Shown here piece after piece: positions 24,189-32,846 of a DNA stretch of 37,938 bases. The first letter of the stretch is position 1, and every line of letters begins with the position of its first letter. Where the stretch lies: the NCBI GenBank assembly GCA_030618325.1, contig JAUXDP010000001.1:1-37938 (forward strand). The letters are read 5' to 3'. The position numbers were made by a program, and so were the translations under genes. A model generated the notes under the pieces. That model saw nothing but the letters and a program-made list of their open reading frames with translations. It searched no databases and was not told the DNA's origin. The DNA comes from Methylococcaceae bacterium (lineage in GTDB: Bacteria; Pseudomonadota; Gammaproteobacteria; Methylococcales; Methylomonadaceae).

Positions 24189-24982
24189 CCGAAAATCACT
24201 ATTCTTCGTTACTAGACCCAGTCAAAACTATCGCTGAAGTCGCGGGCGAAAAAATCATGGCTATTTATGGCACGGAATTTAAAGTCGATACTAAAGAAGA
24301 CAAATCACCTTTAACAGAAGCCGACCTGGCAGCGCATCACTATATTGTTGAAGAATTAGAAAAAATATCATCCTACCCAATTATTTCCGAAGAGTCTTCC
24401 GACATCCCCTTTGCCGAGCGTAGTAGCTGGGAGACTTATTGGCTGGTCGACCCATTGGATGGTACCAAAGAATTTATTAAACGAAATGGTGATTTTACTG
24501 TCAATATTGCATTGATCCATCAACACCATCCGGTTTTGGGTGTGGTTTATGTGCCTTTTAAAAGGGAATCATACTATGCTGTTGAAGAAGGGGGGGCATT
24601 TAAACAAACTATGGATGAGGCGCCACAAAATATATCAGTCAAAAAACAATTCACCGATGATCTAGTCGTTGCTGGCAGCAGCTCCCATGTCACCGAAGAG
24701 CTGAAACAATATTTGGACAAATTACCTCAACACGAGCTTATTTCCATTGGCAGCTCATTAAAATTTTGTCTGGTTGCCGAAGGTACCGCCGATTTGTATC
24801 CCCGCATCGGATTAACCAGCGAATGGGACACCGGCGCTGCACAATGTGTTGTTGAACAAGCAGGTGGATTAGTCACCGATTTACAAGGCAATAAACTGCA
24901 ATATAACACCAAAGAATCTTTTTTGAATCCATTCTTCTTGGTATTTGGTAACACCAGCTATGACTGGACTCAATACGTTTAA
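24185..24982 (+). CDS. cysQ: 3'(2'),5'-bisphosphate nucleotidase CysQ
   Basis: Removes the 3'-phosphate of PAP/PAPS, recycling the by-product of sulfate assimilation. It is 265 residues of the inositol monophosphatase superfamily. Metal ligands are visible at Glu69/Glu70 in IISEESS and in the signature WLVDPLDGTKEFI (Asp89, Asp92), with the second signature SEWDTGAAQCVVEQAGG in the C-terminal part. It overlaps nudE by 4 bases and is followed 17 bases later by the carbonic anhydrase gene, so the three probably form one operon. Confidence 0.94.
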   Translation: MTENHYSSLLDPVKTIAEVAGEKIMAIYGTEFKVDTKEDKSPLTEADLAAHHYIVEELEKISSYPIISEESSDIPFAERSSWETYWLVDPLDGTKEFIKRNGDFTVNIALIHQHHPVLGVVYVPFKRESYYAVEEGGAFKQTMDEAPQNISVKKQFTDDLVVAGSSSHVTEELKQYLDKLPQHELISIGSSLKFCLVAEGTADLYPRIGLTSEWDTGAAQCVVEQAGGLVTDLQGNKLQYNTKESFLNPFFLVFGNTSYDWTQYV

Positions 24983-24999
24983 AATATAGAACCTCTTCC

Positions 25000-25653
25000 A
25001 TGCAAACCCTAAAAAATCTATTAGATAGCAACAGAATTTGGGCTGAAAACATTAGAACACAAAACCCTAATTTTTTTACCGATCTGGCTCACCAGCAAAT
25101 GCCGGAATATTTATGGATAGGCTGTTCAGACAGCCGCGTTCCAGCCAATCAAATAGTGGATTTGCAACCTGGTGAAATTTTCGTACATCGCAATATCGCC
25201 AACCTTGTCGTCCATACCGACCTCAACTGTTTATCAGTCATCCAATTTGCTGTTGAAGTACTCAAGGTTAAACATATTATTGTCTGTGGCCATTATGGAT
25301 GCGGTGGAATAAAAGCAGCGATGGAAAGCAAAGTTCATGGATTGATAGATAACTGGCTTAGGCATATTAAAGATGTCTATCGGTATCATCAGGCAACAAT
25401 TGATGCAGTGGAAAATGAGCAGGAAAAATTAAAACTACTCTGTGAAAGAAATGTTATCGAGCAGGTTGCTAATGTTTGCCATACTACAATTGCCCAAAGA
25501 ACCTGGAAAGCAGGGAAAGAACTTTCTATTCACGGCTGGGTATATGATATCGAAGATGGTATTTTAAAAGATTTGGGAGTTTGTGTTACCGGGCTGGATC
25601 AATTGAGTTCCACTCATTTGTTAAAACACTACAGGGCAAAGGATTCTATTTAA
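25000..25653 (+). CDS. can: Beta-class carbonic anhydrase
   Basis: Zinc enzyme interconverting CO2 and bicarbonate in the cytoplasm, supplying bicarbonate for carboxylases. It is 217 residues (E. coli Can 220). Zinc ligands fall at the same numbers as in E. coli: Cys42 with the Asp44-Arg46 dyad in GCSDSRVPANQI, then His98 and Cys101 in CGHYGCGGIKAA. The block FVHRNIANLVVHTD is also typical. It lies 17 bases after cysQ. Confidence 0.96.
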   Translation: MQTLKNLLDSNRIWAENIRTQNPNFFTDLAHQQMPEYLWIGCSDSRVPANQIVDLQPGEIFVHRNIANLVVHTDLNCLSVIQFAVEVLKVKHIIVCGHYGCGGIKAAMESKVHGLIDNWLRHIKDVYRYHQATIDAVENEQEKLKLLCERNVIEQVANVCHTTIAQRTWKAGKELSIHGWVYDIEDGILKDLGVCVTGLDQLSSTHLLKHYRAKDSI

Positions 25654-25762
25654 AAGGCTTAGCAAAAGACCTACCCTTACTATACGAGCTTTCCCTCAGC
25701 AAAAAGAAATCACTATCAAATAGCTGTGTAAAGTATAGTGGGGTGTAACTCAAGAGCTACCA

Positions 25763-26908
25763 ATGCTAATACCCATCAAAAAAACTTTTATTTTTGTTTT
25801 TATTGCGATATTACTTGCTGCTAGTTACTACTATCTTAAGCAACCCAAGCCCATTACAGTAAAAATATATACTGTAGAAAAAGGGCAGGTTAAATCTACC
25901 GTTTCCAATACCCGAGTTGGCACAGTAAAAGCCTGTAGACGCGCTTTTCTCGCTCCGGCAACTGGAGGCGAAGTTGCCAAACTGCATGTTGAGGAAGGTG
26001 ATGTAGTTAAAGAAAGACAGGTGTTAATGGAAGTCTGGAATGAAGACCTGAAAGCACAGGTGGAATTGCAGATGGCTGAAATAACCACCAAGCAAGCGGC
26101 AGCCAGGCAAGCATGTCTGTTGGCGGCCGGAGCCGAAAGAGATGCGGTTCGCCTGAAAAAATTACAAAAACACAATCAAATCGTTTCTGAAAATGATGTT
26201 GATGATGCGGTTACATTAGCTCGGGCTAACAGAGCTGCCTGCCAATCAAAAAAAGCGGCTATACAAGTCAGTCAGGCTCGATTAAAAGTTGCCCTAGCAG
26301 CCGTACAACGCACCATGGTTTTTGCGCCGTTTGATGGTACTGTGGCTGAGGTCAATGTTGAACTCAACGAATTTGTCACGCCCTCTCCACCAGGCATTCC
26401 GACATTACCCGCCATTGATTTGCTGGATATCAGCTGCCTGTATATTTCAGCACCCATTGATGAAGTAGACGCACCCCGGATTAAACTGGGTATGAAAGCA
26501 TGCGTTTCGCTAGATGCTTTTACGGAAAAACGCTGCTCTGGAATAGTGACCCGCATAGCCCCATACGTTCTGGAAAAGGAAAAACAGGCACGAACTGTCG
26601 AAGTCGAAGTCAAACTGTCAGATCCAAAAGAAACCCAAGATCTCCTGCCAGGCTATAGCGCCGATATAGAAGTCATTCTAAATAGCAAAGAACAGACCAT
26701 ACGAATTCCCACTGAGGCTATTATAGAAAATAATCGGCTAATGATCCTCAACAGCGAGGGCGTACTTGAAGAACGTGATTTTCAACCAGGTTTAAGCAAC
26801 TGGAATAATACTGAAGTAATTACCGGATTGGACGTCGGTGAACAAGTGGTACTTTCTATTGGTCTTGATGGTGTAAAAGCCGGAAATAAAGCCATTGCGG
26901 AACAATGA
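25763..26908 (+). CDS. HlyD/MacA-like periplasmic adaptor of an ABC efflux system
   Basis: Membrane-fusion protein of 381 residues. Residues about 8-25 are an uncleaved membrane anchor (FIFVFIAILLAASYYYL). A barrel-sandwich half follows (TVEKGQVKSTVSNTRVGTVKA, LHVEEGDVVKERQVLMEVWN), then an alpha-hairpin rich in Ala/Gln/Lys (about 90-170), the second lipoyl half (TMVFAPFDGTVAEVNVE) and a beta-barrel region with the usual PTEAI segment. The stop overlaps the start of the ABC ATPase in ATGA. Together with the next two genes it forms a MacAB-like exporter. No TolC gene is adjacent; substrate unknown. Confidence 0.9.
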   Translation: MLIPIKKTFIFVFIAILLAASYYYLKQPKPITVKIYTVEKGQVKSTVSNTRVGTVKACRRAFLAPATGGEVAKLHVEEGDVVKERQVLMEVWNEDLKAQVELQMAEITTKQAAARQACLLAAGAERDAVRLKKLQKHNQIVSENDVDDAVTLARANRAACQSKKAAIQVSQARLKVALAAVQRTMVFAPFDGTVAEVNVELNEFVTPSPPGIPTLPAIDLLDISCLYISAPIDEVDAPRIKLGMKACVSLDAFTEKRCSGIVTRIAPYVLEKEKQARTVEVEVKLSDPKETQDLLPGYSADIEVILNSKEQTIRIPTEAIIENNRLMILNSEGVLEERDFQPGLSNWNNTEVITGLDVGEQVVLSIGLDGVKAGNKAIAEQ

Positions 26909-27567
26909 TCCAGTTGAAAAATATCCAACGATATTTTCAGGTTGGAGACCAAACCGTTCGAGCGTTAGATAATATAACTTTAACTATTGAGAACGGAGAA
27001 TACATTTCGGTAATGGGGCCATCTGGATCAGGAAAATCCACTTTACTAAATATTATTGCCTTGCTGGATCACCCTACTTCTGGGCAATATCTACTCAATA
27101 ATCAAGATGTCACACAACTGGATGATGATGCTCTGGCCAGGGTACGCAGGGACAATATCGGATTTGTATTCCAGTTCTTTCATCTGATCCCAAGGTTATC
27201 TGCAGCCGAAAACATTGAAATGCCCATGATTTTAGCTGGCATCAATAGACAGGAGAGGCGGCAACGGGTTAAAAAAGCCGTGGCAGCCGTTGGTTTATCC
27301 GACCGAGCTGACCACCGGCCCGATCAGTTATCAGGCGGTGAGTGTCAACGGGTCGCTATTGCCAGGGCCACCATCATGCGACCTGGAATATTGCTTGCTG
27401 ATGAACCCACTGGAAATCTTGACAGTCATTCCGGTATCGAAATCATTGAGCTTCTGGAAAGACTCAATCAGGGAGGGGTGACGTTAATCATCATCACCCA
27501 CGACCAGAGTCTTGGCGACCGGGCTAATCGCCAGATTCGCATTATTGATGGCAAAATCGCCACATAA
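26905..27567 (+). CDS. ABC transporter ATP-binding protein (MacB/LolD type)
   Basis: Cytoplasmic ATPase of the exporter, 220 residues. Walker A is GPSGSGKS (38-45). The MacB/LolD-type segment is GFVFQFFHLIPRLSAAENIEMP. The signature is QLSGGECQRVAIARA (GGEC replaces the common GGEQ or GGQQ), Walker B is ILLADEPTGNLDS, and the switch His is in IITHD. Coupled by a 4-base overlap to the adaptor gene and followed one base later by the permease gene. In MacB proper the ATPase and permease are one chain; here they are separate. Confidence 0.93.
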   Translation: MIQLKNIQRYFQVGDQTVRALDNITLTIENGEYISVMGPSGSGKSTLLNIIALLDHPTSGQYLLNNQDVTQLDDDALARVRRDNIGFVFQFFHLIPRLSAAENIEMPMILAGINRQERRQRVKKAVAAVGLSDRADHRPDQLSGGECQRVAIARATIMRPGILLADEPTGNLDSHSGIEIIELLERLNQGGVTLIIITHDQSLGDRANRQIRIIDGKIAT

Positions 27568-27568
27568 T

Positions 27569-28774
27569 ATGCGCGCATCAGACACACTCTCACAAGCTTT
27601 CGGAGCAATTCGGTCTCAACCTTTACGCGCAACCTTAATCATATTAGCAATGAGCATAGGCATTGCTTCAGTCACCTTATTAACGGCTTTAGGAGAAAGC
27701 GCTCGTAATTATATTCTGTATGAGTTTCAATCTCTGGGCACACATCTTATTATCGTTCTTCCGGGAAGGACGGAAACAACAGGAGGGCAGCCGCCTTTAT
27801 TTGGTGAAACACCCAGGGATCTAACGCTGAGTGATGCGAATGCTTTACTGCAAAGCCGTAATATCGCAGCTATTGCACCGATCAACATTGGCTCGGCCCC
27901 GGTTTCTGCTCGCGGTCTGGAGCGAGAAACCAATATTTTAGGCTCAACCTCCGCACTAAGACGTGTTCGACATCTGACCATGGCTGAAGGTCGTTTTTTG
28001 CCAGAAATGGAAAGCGATAAGGCCTTGCCGGTTTGTGTGCTTGGCCAAACCATCAAAAAAGAAATTTTTACAGGACAAAAAGCACTGGGTCAGTGGCTAA
28101 GAATCAATGATCGCCGATTTCGAGTTATCGGCGTATTGGCATCCGAGGGGCAATCCATTGGTGTCGGTTTTGATGAAATTGTTATTGTTCCAGTCGCTTC
28201 AGCACAAACGTTATTTAATACAGAATCATTATTCAGAATTCTCATCGAAGCCAAGTCAAAACCTGCCATGTATAAAGCAGTCACTGATATTAACAAAATC
28301 ATCAAGGCCAGACACGAAGGTGAGCAGGACATCACCATTATCACCCAGGACAGCATAGTCAGTTCTTTTGACGAAATTTTAACTGCTTTAACACTAACCA
28401 TTACCAGTATTGCCGGTATTAGTCTTGCAGTAGCCGGGGTTTTGGTGATGAATGTAATGCTAGTCAGCGTCGCTCAACGTACCTCAGAAATCGGTCTGCT
28501 TAACGCCCTGGGTGCATCAAAAGCGCAGCTAATCTCTTTATTTTTGGCTGAAGCGGCCATGCTTTGCCTTGCCGGAGCAATCCTTGGTCTCTTGTTGGGA
28601 CAAGCCAGTGTTATGGTTTTACAAGCACTATACCCATCATTCTCTATATCTATTCCCCCTTGGGCACTTCTAGCCGCGCTTGTTGTTTCATTAACAACCG
28701 GATTACTATTTGGCGTACTGCCCGCTAGAAAGGCAGCAAAGCTTGATCCTGTAGAGGCACTGTCCAAACGGTAA
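27569..28774 (+). CDS. ABC transporter permease, MacB/FtsX type
   Basis: Membrane subunit of the exporter. I place the start at the ATG at 27569, one base after the ATPase stop, giving 401 residues and an N-terminus MRASDTLSQAFGAIRSQPLRA as in MacB permease domains; a TTG 19 codons upstream is less likely. The first membrane span is at about 20-40 (TLIILAMSIGIASVTLLTAL), followed by a large periplasmic domain (about 45-260). Three spans follow in the FtsX domain, with the typical VAQRTSEIGLLNALGASK and the C-terminal LPARKAAKLDPVEALSKR. The substrate may be a peptide, lipid or antibiotic; the sequence does not say. Confidence 0.9.
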   Translation: MRASDTLSQAFGAIRSQPLRATLIILAMSIGIASVTLLTALGESARNYILYEFQSLGTHLIIVLPGRTETTGGQPPLFGETPRDLTLSDANALLQSRNIAAIAPINIGSAPVSARGLERETNILGSTSALRRVRHLTMAEGRFLPEMESDKALPVCVLGQTIKKEIFTGQKALGQWLRINDRRFRVIGVLASEGQSIGVGFDEIVIVPVASAQTLFNTESLFRILIEAKSKPAMYKAVTDINKIIKARHEGEQDITIITQDSIVSSFDEILTALTLTITSIAGISLAVAGVLVMNVMLVSVAQRTSEIGLLNALGASKAQLISLFLAEAAMLCLAGAILGLLLGQASVMVLQALYPSFSISIPPWALLAALVVSLTTGLLFGVLPARKAAKLDPVEALSKR

Positions 28775-28858
28775 CCCAAAGATAAAAAAACTATTCTTCA
28801 TTAACAAGCAATTTAGGTAAAATACCCTGTTAACAAATTATTTAGCAAAATACTAGCT

Positions 28859-29473
28859 GTGGAACCAGAACTAAAGAACATAGTCCAGACGCGAATTCCG
28901 ACCCGGCATGGTGAATTTACGTTGCATTATTTCACCAATAATATTGACAAGAAAGAACATGTCGCTTTGGTTCATGGAGAAGTTGCAAACAAAAAAAATG
29001 TTCCTGTGCGAATACACTCTGAATGTTTTACCGGTGATGTATTAGGTTCCAGGCGCTGTGATTGCGGTGAACAATTGGATTTATCCTTGCAACTTATCAG
29101 TGATAATGGTCTGGGAGTGCTAATTTATTTACGCCAGGAAGGCAGGGGAATCGGCTTGTTGAAAAAATTGCAAGCGTATAATTTACAGGACCAAGGTTTG
29201 GATACCGTTGATGCTAATATTCATTTGGGTCATTTAGCAGATGAACGAGAATATACAATAGCCGCATTAATTTTGCAAAAATTACAGATCAAATCAGTTG
29301 ATTTAATTACTAATAATCCCAAGAAAATTAATGAGCTTAAAAAACTGGGAATCACTGTAGAAAAACGGATTTCAATCGAAACTGATTATCATCATGACAA
29401 TCTGGAATATCTAAAAACCAAAGTAAAAAAAATGAATCATCTGCTCTCAGTGCCCAAGGATGATGAGGACTAA
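28859..29473 (+). CDS. ribA: GTP cyclohydrolase II
   Basis: First step of riboflavin synthesis, opening the imidazole ring of GTP. It is 204 residues; start is GTG (28859-28861). Zinc cysteines 56, 67 and 69 lie in HSECFTGDVLGSRRCDCGEQ. The GTP-binding region is IYLRQEGRGIGLLKKLQAYNLQ, then DTVDAN, and the C-terminal TNNPKK with the KMNHLL end, all as in E. coli RibA. It is monofunctional, with no RibB domain. Its last codons overlap the start of the next gene by 14 bases, indicating translational coupling. Confidence 0.94.
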   Translation: MEPELKNIVQTRIPTRHGEFTLHYFTNNIDKKEHVALVHGEVANKKNVPVRIHSECFTGDVLGSRRCDCGEQLDLSLQLISDNGLGVLIYLRQEGRGIGLLKKLQAYNLQDQGLDTVDANIHLGHLADEREYTIAALILQKLQIKSVDLITNNPKKINELKKLGITVEKRISIETDYHHDNLEYLKTKVKKMNHLLSVPKDDED

Positions 29474-30689
29474 ATCGAATTTATTTCGATATGTGGTATT
29501 TCAAGTATTCTTACTAATATTCTCTGTTGCTCACGCAAAACAACAACTAAAACAAAACTTATTCCAAAACAAATTTTTCACCCTGTCACAAAATTCCGAA
29601 CTACTTTGTGCGACCAGCTCAGAAAATTATCTTTCAAATACTGAACTGAATACCGTTGTTTCCTATTACGAACAAAGTCACCCTGGATTGCGCCATGATG
29701 CCGTTCAATTACTTACCAATCATATTTCTCCGAAGCATATCGAATTTTTGGTAGAGGCTGAACATTCCTGTCTGCAAGCAGAATCTGTAGATTTCTGTGT
29801 TCTCCAGAAATACTGGCAAAATCCAGAAGCGGCGTTACGGGTTTTAGCGTTATTTTATGATACCAAAACCATCATAAAACATAATGATGACTACTATTTC
29901 CCGCGTTTTACCGAAGATCATATCCGTTCTTTTGAAAAGTCAATTCGCAAAATACCGGCCTTTATGCGTACTCGTATTACCAAAGCCAAACCCATCCGCA
30001 ATCTCAAGGAGTTTATAAAGGATCTTCCGCCCAGCAAACAGGAATTAATCATGGAGGCTTTTCCGAAAGACTCAGAAACCCGAGTCTGGCTGGATGATAC
30101 TCACCCACTAAGCCTTTTACCTGGCACAGGTTTTATGGGCCAGGTTGTTGCGCAAGTATTTAATGGTCGAAATTCAGTTATTTTTACTATTAAAAGTTTC
30201 GATAAAGCCAAAGATGGCGAAATTTATCGTGATATTGACTTAAAGTATCTGGTCGATTTTCGCTTAGCATTGATTGTTCACGAGCTCGCCCATGTCATCG
30301 ACAATTTTTATTTCTGGAATGGCAAGCGAGACCTGTATTTCTTTTACCGTTACCGAAAAATTTCAACCGACCGCCAAATGCGAGAAAACATTGCTGCGGC
30401 TAAATTAGCCCTCTGGCCTTCAAAATGGTTCGAAGCTTTTGAATTCTTGTGGGAAGTAAATGACGGTCGATATAACGGCAGGGCGGTGGAAAAATTTGCC
30501 GAACTGTTTGCCCAATACATTCTGATTCCTGAGCAATTAAAAAAAGCTTCACCGACTGGCTATATTTGGCTAAGGGATCATATTTTTCAAGGTATCGAAT
30601 ATACCGGTTATAGTTATTGCAATCAGGAAATTACCCGTCGCTTAACTTGGTGGGAAGATGCTGTTGCCAAGCCGCTGGGATATTTTTAG
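29460..30689 (+). CDS. Exported zincin-like (HExxH) protein of unknown family
   Basis: A 409-residue protein with an N-terminal signal peptide (VVFQVFLLIFSVAHA, cleavage near residue 26), so it acts in the periplasm or outside. Residues 274-278 are HELAH inside RLALIVHELAHVIDNF, the zinc-binding consensus of gluzincin-type metallopeptidases. About 70 residues later AVEKFAELFAQYIL (344-357) offers a Glu as third ligand. Four cysteines (50, 104, 113, 387) could form disulfides. I do not recognise a named family. The gene starts inside the end of ribA and its stop overlaps that of the convergent M20 gene by three bases. Peptidase activity is an inference from the motif. Confidence 0.75.
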   Translation: MMRTKSNLFRYVVFQVFLLIFSVAHAKQQLKQNLFQNKFFTLSQNSELLCATSSENYLSNTELNTVVSYYEQSHPGLRHDAVQLLTNHISPKHIEFLVEAEHSCLQAESVDFCVLQKYWQNPEAALRVLALFYDTKTIIKHNDDYYFPRFTEDHIRSFEKSIRKIPAFMRTRITKAKPIRNLKEFIKDLPPSKQELIMEAFPKDSETRVWLDDTHPLSLLPGTGFMGQVVAQVFNGRNSVIFTIKSFDKAKDGEIYRDIDLKYLVDFRLALIVHELAHVIDNFYFWNGKRDLYFFYRYRKISTDRQMRENIAAAKLALWPSKWFEAFEFLWEVNDGRYNGRAVEKFAELFAQYILIPEQLKKASPTGYIWLRDHIFQGIEYTGYSYCNQEITRRLTWWEDAVAKPLGYF

Positions 30690-31876
30690 TTTAACTTTCC
30701 CGCCCTCTGTAGTACGGTCTGAACCAGACTTACCCAATATGCCGCACCTATTGGAAGAATTTCATCATTGAAATCGTAATGGGGATTGTGCAATAAACAT
30801 CCTCCAGTTGAAGGCCCATTGCCAATCACGATATAGCACCCCGGCTTCTCCTGTAGCATATAGGCAAAATCTTCTGATCCCATTGAAGGTACTGGTGCCA
30901 AATCAAGACATGCCTCCCCTACGACATCCGTTGCTGCTTTAATCGCTATTTGGGTTTCTTTTTCATGATTAAAAGTTACCGGATACCCTGGGTTTTCGGG
31001 ATTGAAGATAATTTTAGCTGTCATCTCAAACCCTGAACAGATGGAAAGGCATAATTGCTCTATTCGCTGTTTGATTAATTCCTGAACTTCTGATTTGAAA
31101 CAGCGATATGTTCCTCTTAAAATTACCGTTTCCGGTATCGCATTCCAGGTTTCCCCTGCATGAATTTGAGTTAAACTCAGTACCGCTGAATCATCAGGAT
31201 TAACATTTCGGCTGACAATGGTCTGCAACGCTTGAATCAATTGCCCAGCTACCATTATAGGATCCCGCCCTAAATGCGGCATCGCTGCGTGACAGGCCTG
31301 TCCGGTAATTTGAATTTCAAAACAGTCAAAAGCAGCCATCATAGGTCCCTCTTTTACCGCAAAATGCCCTTGTGGAATATCTGGAAAATTATGCATCCCA
31401 AAAACACAATCTGCCGGAAATAGATCGAATAGCCCCTCATCTATCATACGCCGTGCACCAGCCCTGCCTTCTTCTGCGGGTTGGAAAATGAAATAAACCG
31501 TGCCATCAAAACTATTGTTTTCGGCTAGATATTTAGCAGCGCCTAACAACATTGCGGAATGTCCATCATGGCCGCAAGCATGCATTTTTCCATCATGACA
31601 GGAGCGGTATGCAAAATCATTCTGCTCTTGTATAAATAAAGCATCCATATCTGCGCGTAGGGCAATTTTTCTACTGCTATTAGCAACTGAAAGAGACGCA
31701 ACCACTCCTGTTTCAGCTAATCCCCGATGTACGGTTAATCCAAATGTTTGCAATTGTTCAGCAATATAGTCGGAGGTTTTTGTTTCTTCGAAAGCCGTTT
31801 CTGGGAACTGATGTAAATGTCGCCGCCATTGGCGCATTTGTTCATGCAATGGCTTCAGATCAGATAATAAATCCAT
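30686..31876 (-). CDS. M20-family amidohydrolase/aminoacylase
   Basis: Metallo-amidohydrolase of the hippurate hydrolase/IAA-amino-acid hydrolase type (M20D). The ATG at 31874-31876 gives 396 residues starting MDLLSDLKPLHEQM; a GTG six codons upstream (31894) is an alternative. Metal-binding motifs: MHACGHDGHSAMLLGAA, FQPAEEGRAGARRMI, GMHNFPDIPQG, the dimerisation segment with CHAAMPHLGRDPI, and the C-terminal SMGSEDFAYML and HNPHYDFND. It cleaves N-acyl amino acids; the natural substrate cannot be told. It is divergent from lexA. Confidence 0.9.
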   Translation of the reverse strand: MDLLSDLKPLHEQMRQWRRHLHQFPETAFEETKTSDYIAEQLQTFGLTVHRGLAETGVVASLSVANSSRKIALRADMDALFIQEQNDFAYRSCHDGKMHACGHDGHSAMLLGAAKYLAENNSFDGTVYFIFQPAEEGRAGARRMIDEGLFDLFPADCVFGMHNFPDIPQGHFAVKEGPMMAAFDCFEIQITGQACHAAMPHLGRDPIMVAGQLIQALQTIVSRNVNPDDSAVLSLTQIHAGETWNAIPETVILRGTYRCFKSEVQELIKQRIEQLCLSICSGFEMTAKIIFNPENPGYPVTFNHEKETQIAIKAATDVVGEACLDLAPVPSMGSEDFAYMLQEKPGCYIVIGNGPSTGGCLLHNPHYDFNDEILPIGAAYWVSLVQTVLQRAGKLN

Positions 31877-31952
31877 AGATAAAAATATAATCACTTTAAA
31901 TACAGTCGATTATAAACATTTTAAAAGAATAGAAGCAAAAAAATGAAAAATA

Positions 31953-31981
31953 ACTTGTTCTCTATTTGTTCTTAATATAAT
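31953..31981 (+). promoter_or_regulatory. lexA promoter overlapped by a GTTC-N7-GTTC direct repeat
   Basis: A perfect -10, TATAAT, is at 31976-31981. The -35 region is TTGTTC (31955-31960, 15-base spacer) or ACTTGT at 17. Two GTTC tetramers at 31957-31960 and 31968-31971 are separated by exactly seven bases (TCTATTT). This is the alphaproteobacterial LexA box consensus, not the E. coli CTGT-N8-ACAG palindrome. It covers the -35 and spacer, the position expected for autorepression. Confidence 0.68.
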
Positions 31982-32007
31982 ATTACTGAAAACGAATGGA
32001 GAACAGG

Positions 32008-32646
32008 ATGCCGAAAAACTTTACTTTAACTCGCAAGCAACAAGAGCTTTTTGAGTTTTTACTGAAAAGTCAGGATTTTTTTGATCAGCCACCAACCTTG
32101 GATGAAATTTGTTTGGCTATAAACTTAAAGTCCCGCGGCTCACTACATAAACATATTCAGGCTTTGATTAATGCCGGACTTATCGAAGCTCCGAACCGAA
32201 AACAACGGGGAATTCGACTCACCGAACAAGCAAAACAAGAACACCAGTTCGAACCAGAAGATAACAGTAGCTTACCCTTTATAGGTGCAATTGCAGCGGG
32301 TAAACCGATTGAGGCTATTGAAGACAAACACTATATGAACGTACCGGAGCAGCTTAAAACAGATAAGTCCTGTTACATACTTCAGGTAAAAGGCGATTCC
32401 ATGATTGAAGATGGTATTTTTGATGGTGACTGGGTGGTTATTGAGCAACGAAGCACTGCCAGAAATGGCGAAATTGTTGTGGCCTTAATCGAAAAATCAG
32501 AAGCCACCTTGAAATACATTGAGCAATACCCTCATGAAACCATTTTGATTCCGGCAAATAAAGATATGAAACCCATGCATTTCAAACCTAATCAGGTAGA
32601 AATACAAGGCATTTTAGTAGGTCAAATGCGTAGTTATATACACTAA
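32008..32646 (+). CDS. lexA: LexA repressor
   Basis: SOS-response repressor that self-cleaves when stimulated by RecA filaments. I place the start at the ATG at 32008: SD GGAG lies 6 bases before it. An in-frame ATG at 31996 would place that SD inside the coding region. It is 212 residues. The winged helix is at about 1-72, with recognition segment LKSRGSLHKHIQALINAGLI, unlike the E. coli FRSPNAAEEHLKAL. The cleavage site is Ala97-Gly98 in IGAIAAGKP, the catalytic Ser131 is in KGDSMIEDGI, and Lys169 is in ATLKYIE. It is followed by a 50-codon gene, probably on the same transcript. Confidence 0.94.
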   Translation: MPKNFTLTRKQQELFEFLLKSQDFFDQPPTLDEICLAINLKSRGSLHKHIQALINAGLIEAPNRKQRGIRLTEQAKQEHQFEPEDNSSLPFIGAIAAGKPIEAIEDKHYMNVPEQLKTDKSCYILQVKGDSMIEDGIFDGDWVVIEQRSTARNGEIVVALIEKSEATLKYIEQYPHETILIPANKDMKPMHFKPNQVEIQGILVGQMRSYIH

Positions 32647-32665
32647 AACAAGAGAGGAAAATACT

Positions 32666-32818
32666 ATGATGAACCGTATTCACATGCAAGATCAGATACA
32701 CAATAGAATTGAAGATATAACAAACAACCAGCATTCCGTAAACAGGGATGAGTTGTTACAAAATATCGCAACATTGGCTATTGTAAGTACATTTTTATTA
32801 CTAGGCCTAAGTTGGTAG
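32666..32818 (+). CDS. Small single-span membrane protein downstream of lexA
   Basis: A 50-codon ORF (ATG 32666, TAG 32816-32818) 19 bases after the lexA stop, with a good SD (GAGAGGAAA). The product has a polar N-terminal part of about 33 residues (starts MMNRIHMQDQIHNRIEDI) and a C-terminal hydrophobic stretch, LATLAIVSTFLLLGLSW-like, from about 35 to 50. That makes it a tail-anchored or single-span inner-membrane miniprotein. A hairpin terminator follows 28 bases later, so lexA and this ORF form a closed two-gene unit. I know no named family. LexA-linked small membrane proteins such as SidA or SulA-like inhibitors act on cell division in other bacteria; a similar role here is only an inference. 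Confidence 0.62.
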   Translation: MMNRIHMQDQIHNRIEDITNNQHSVNRDELLQNIATLAIVSTFLLLGLSW

Positions 32819-32846
32819 TCAGTTGTGGAAAAAATTATCTCCCCAT

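Noticed and set aside
26272..26613. Open frame of 113 codons antisense to the HlyD-like gene
   Set aside because: Its composition mirrors the coding frame of the adaptor gene and it has no independent signals.
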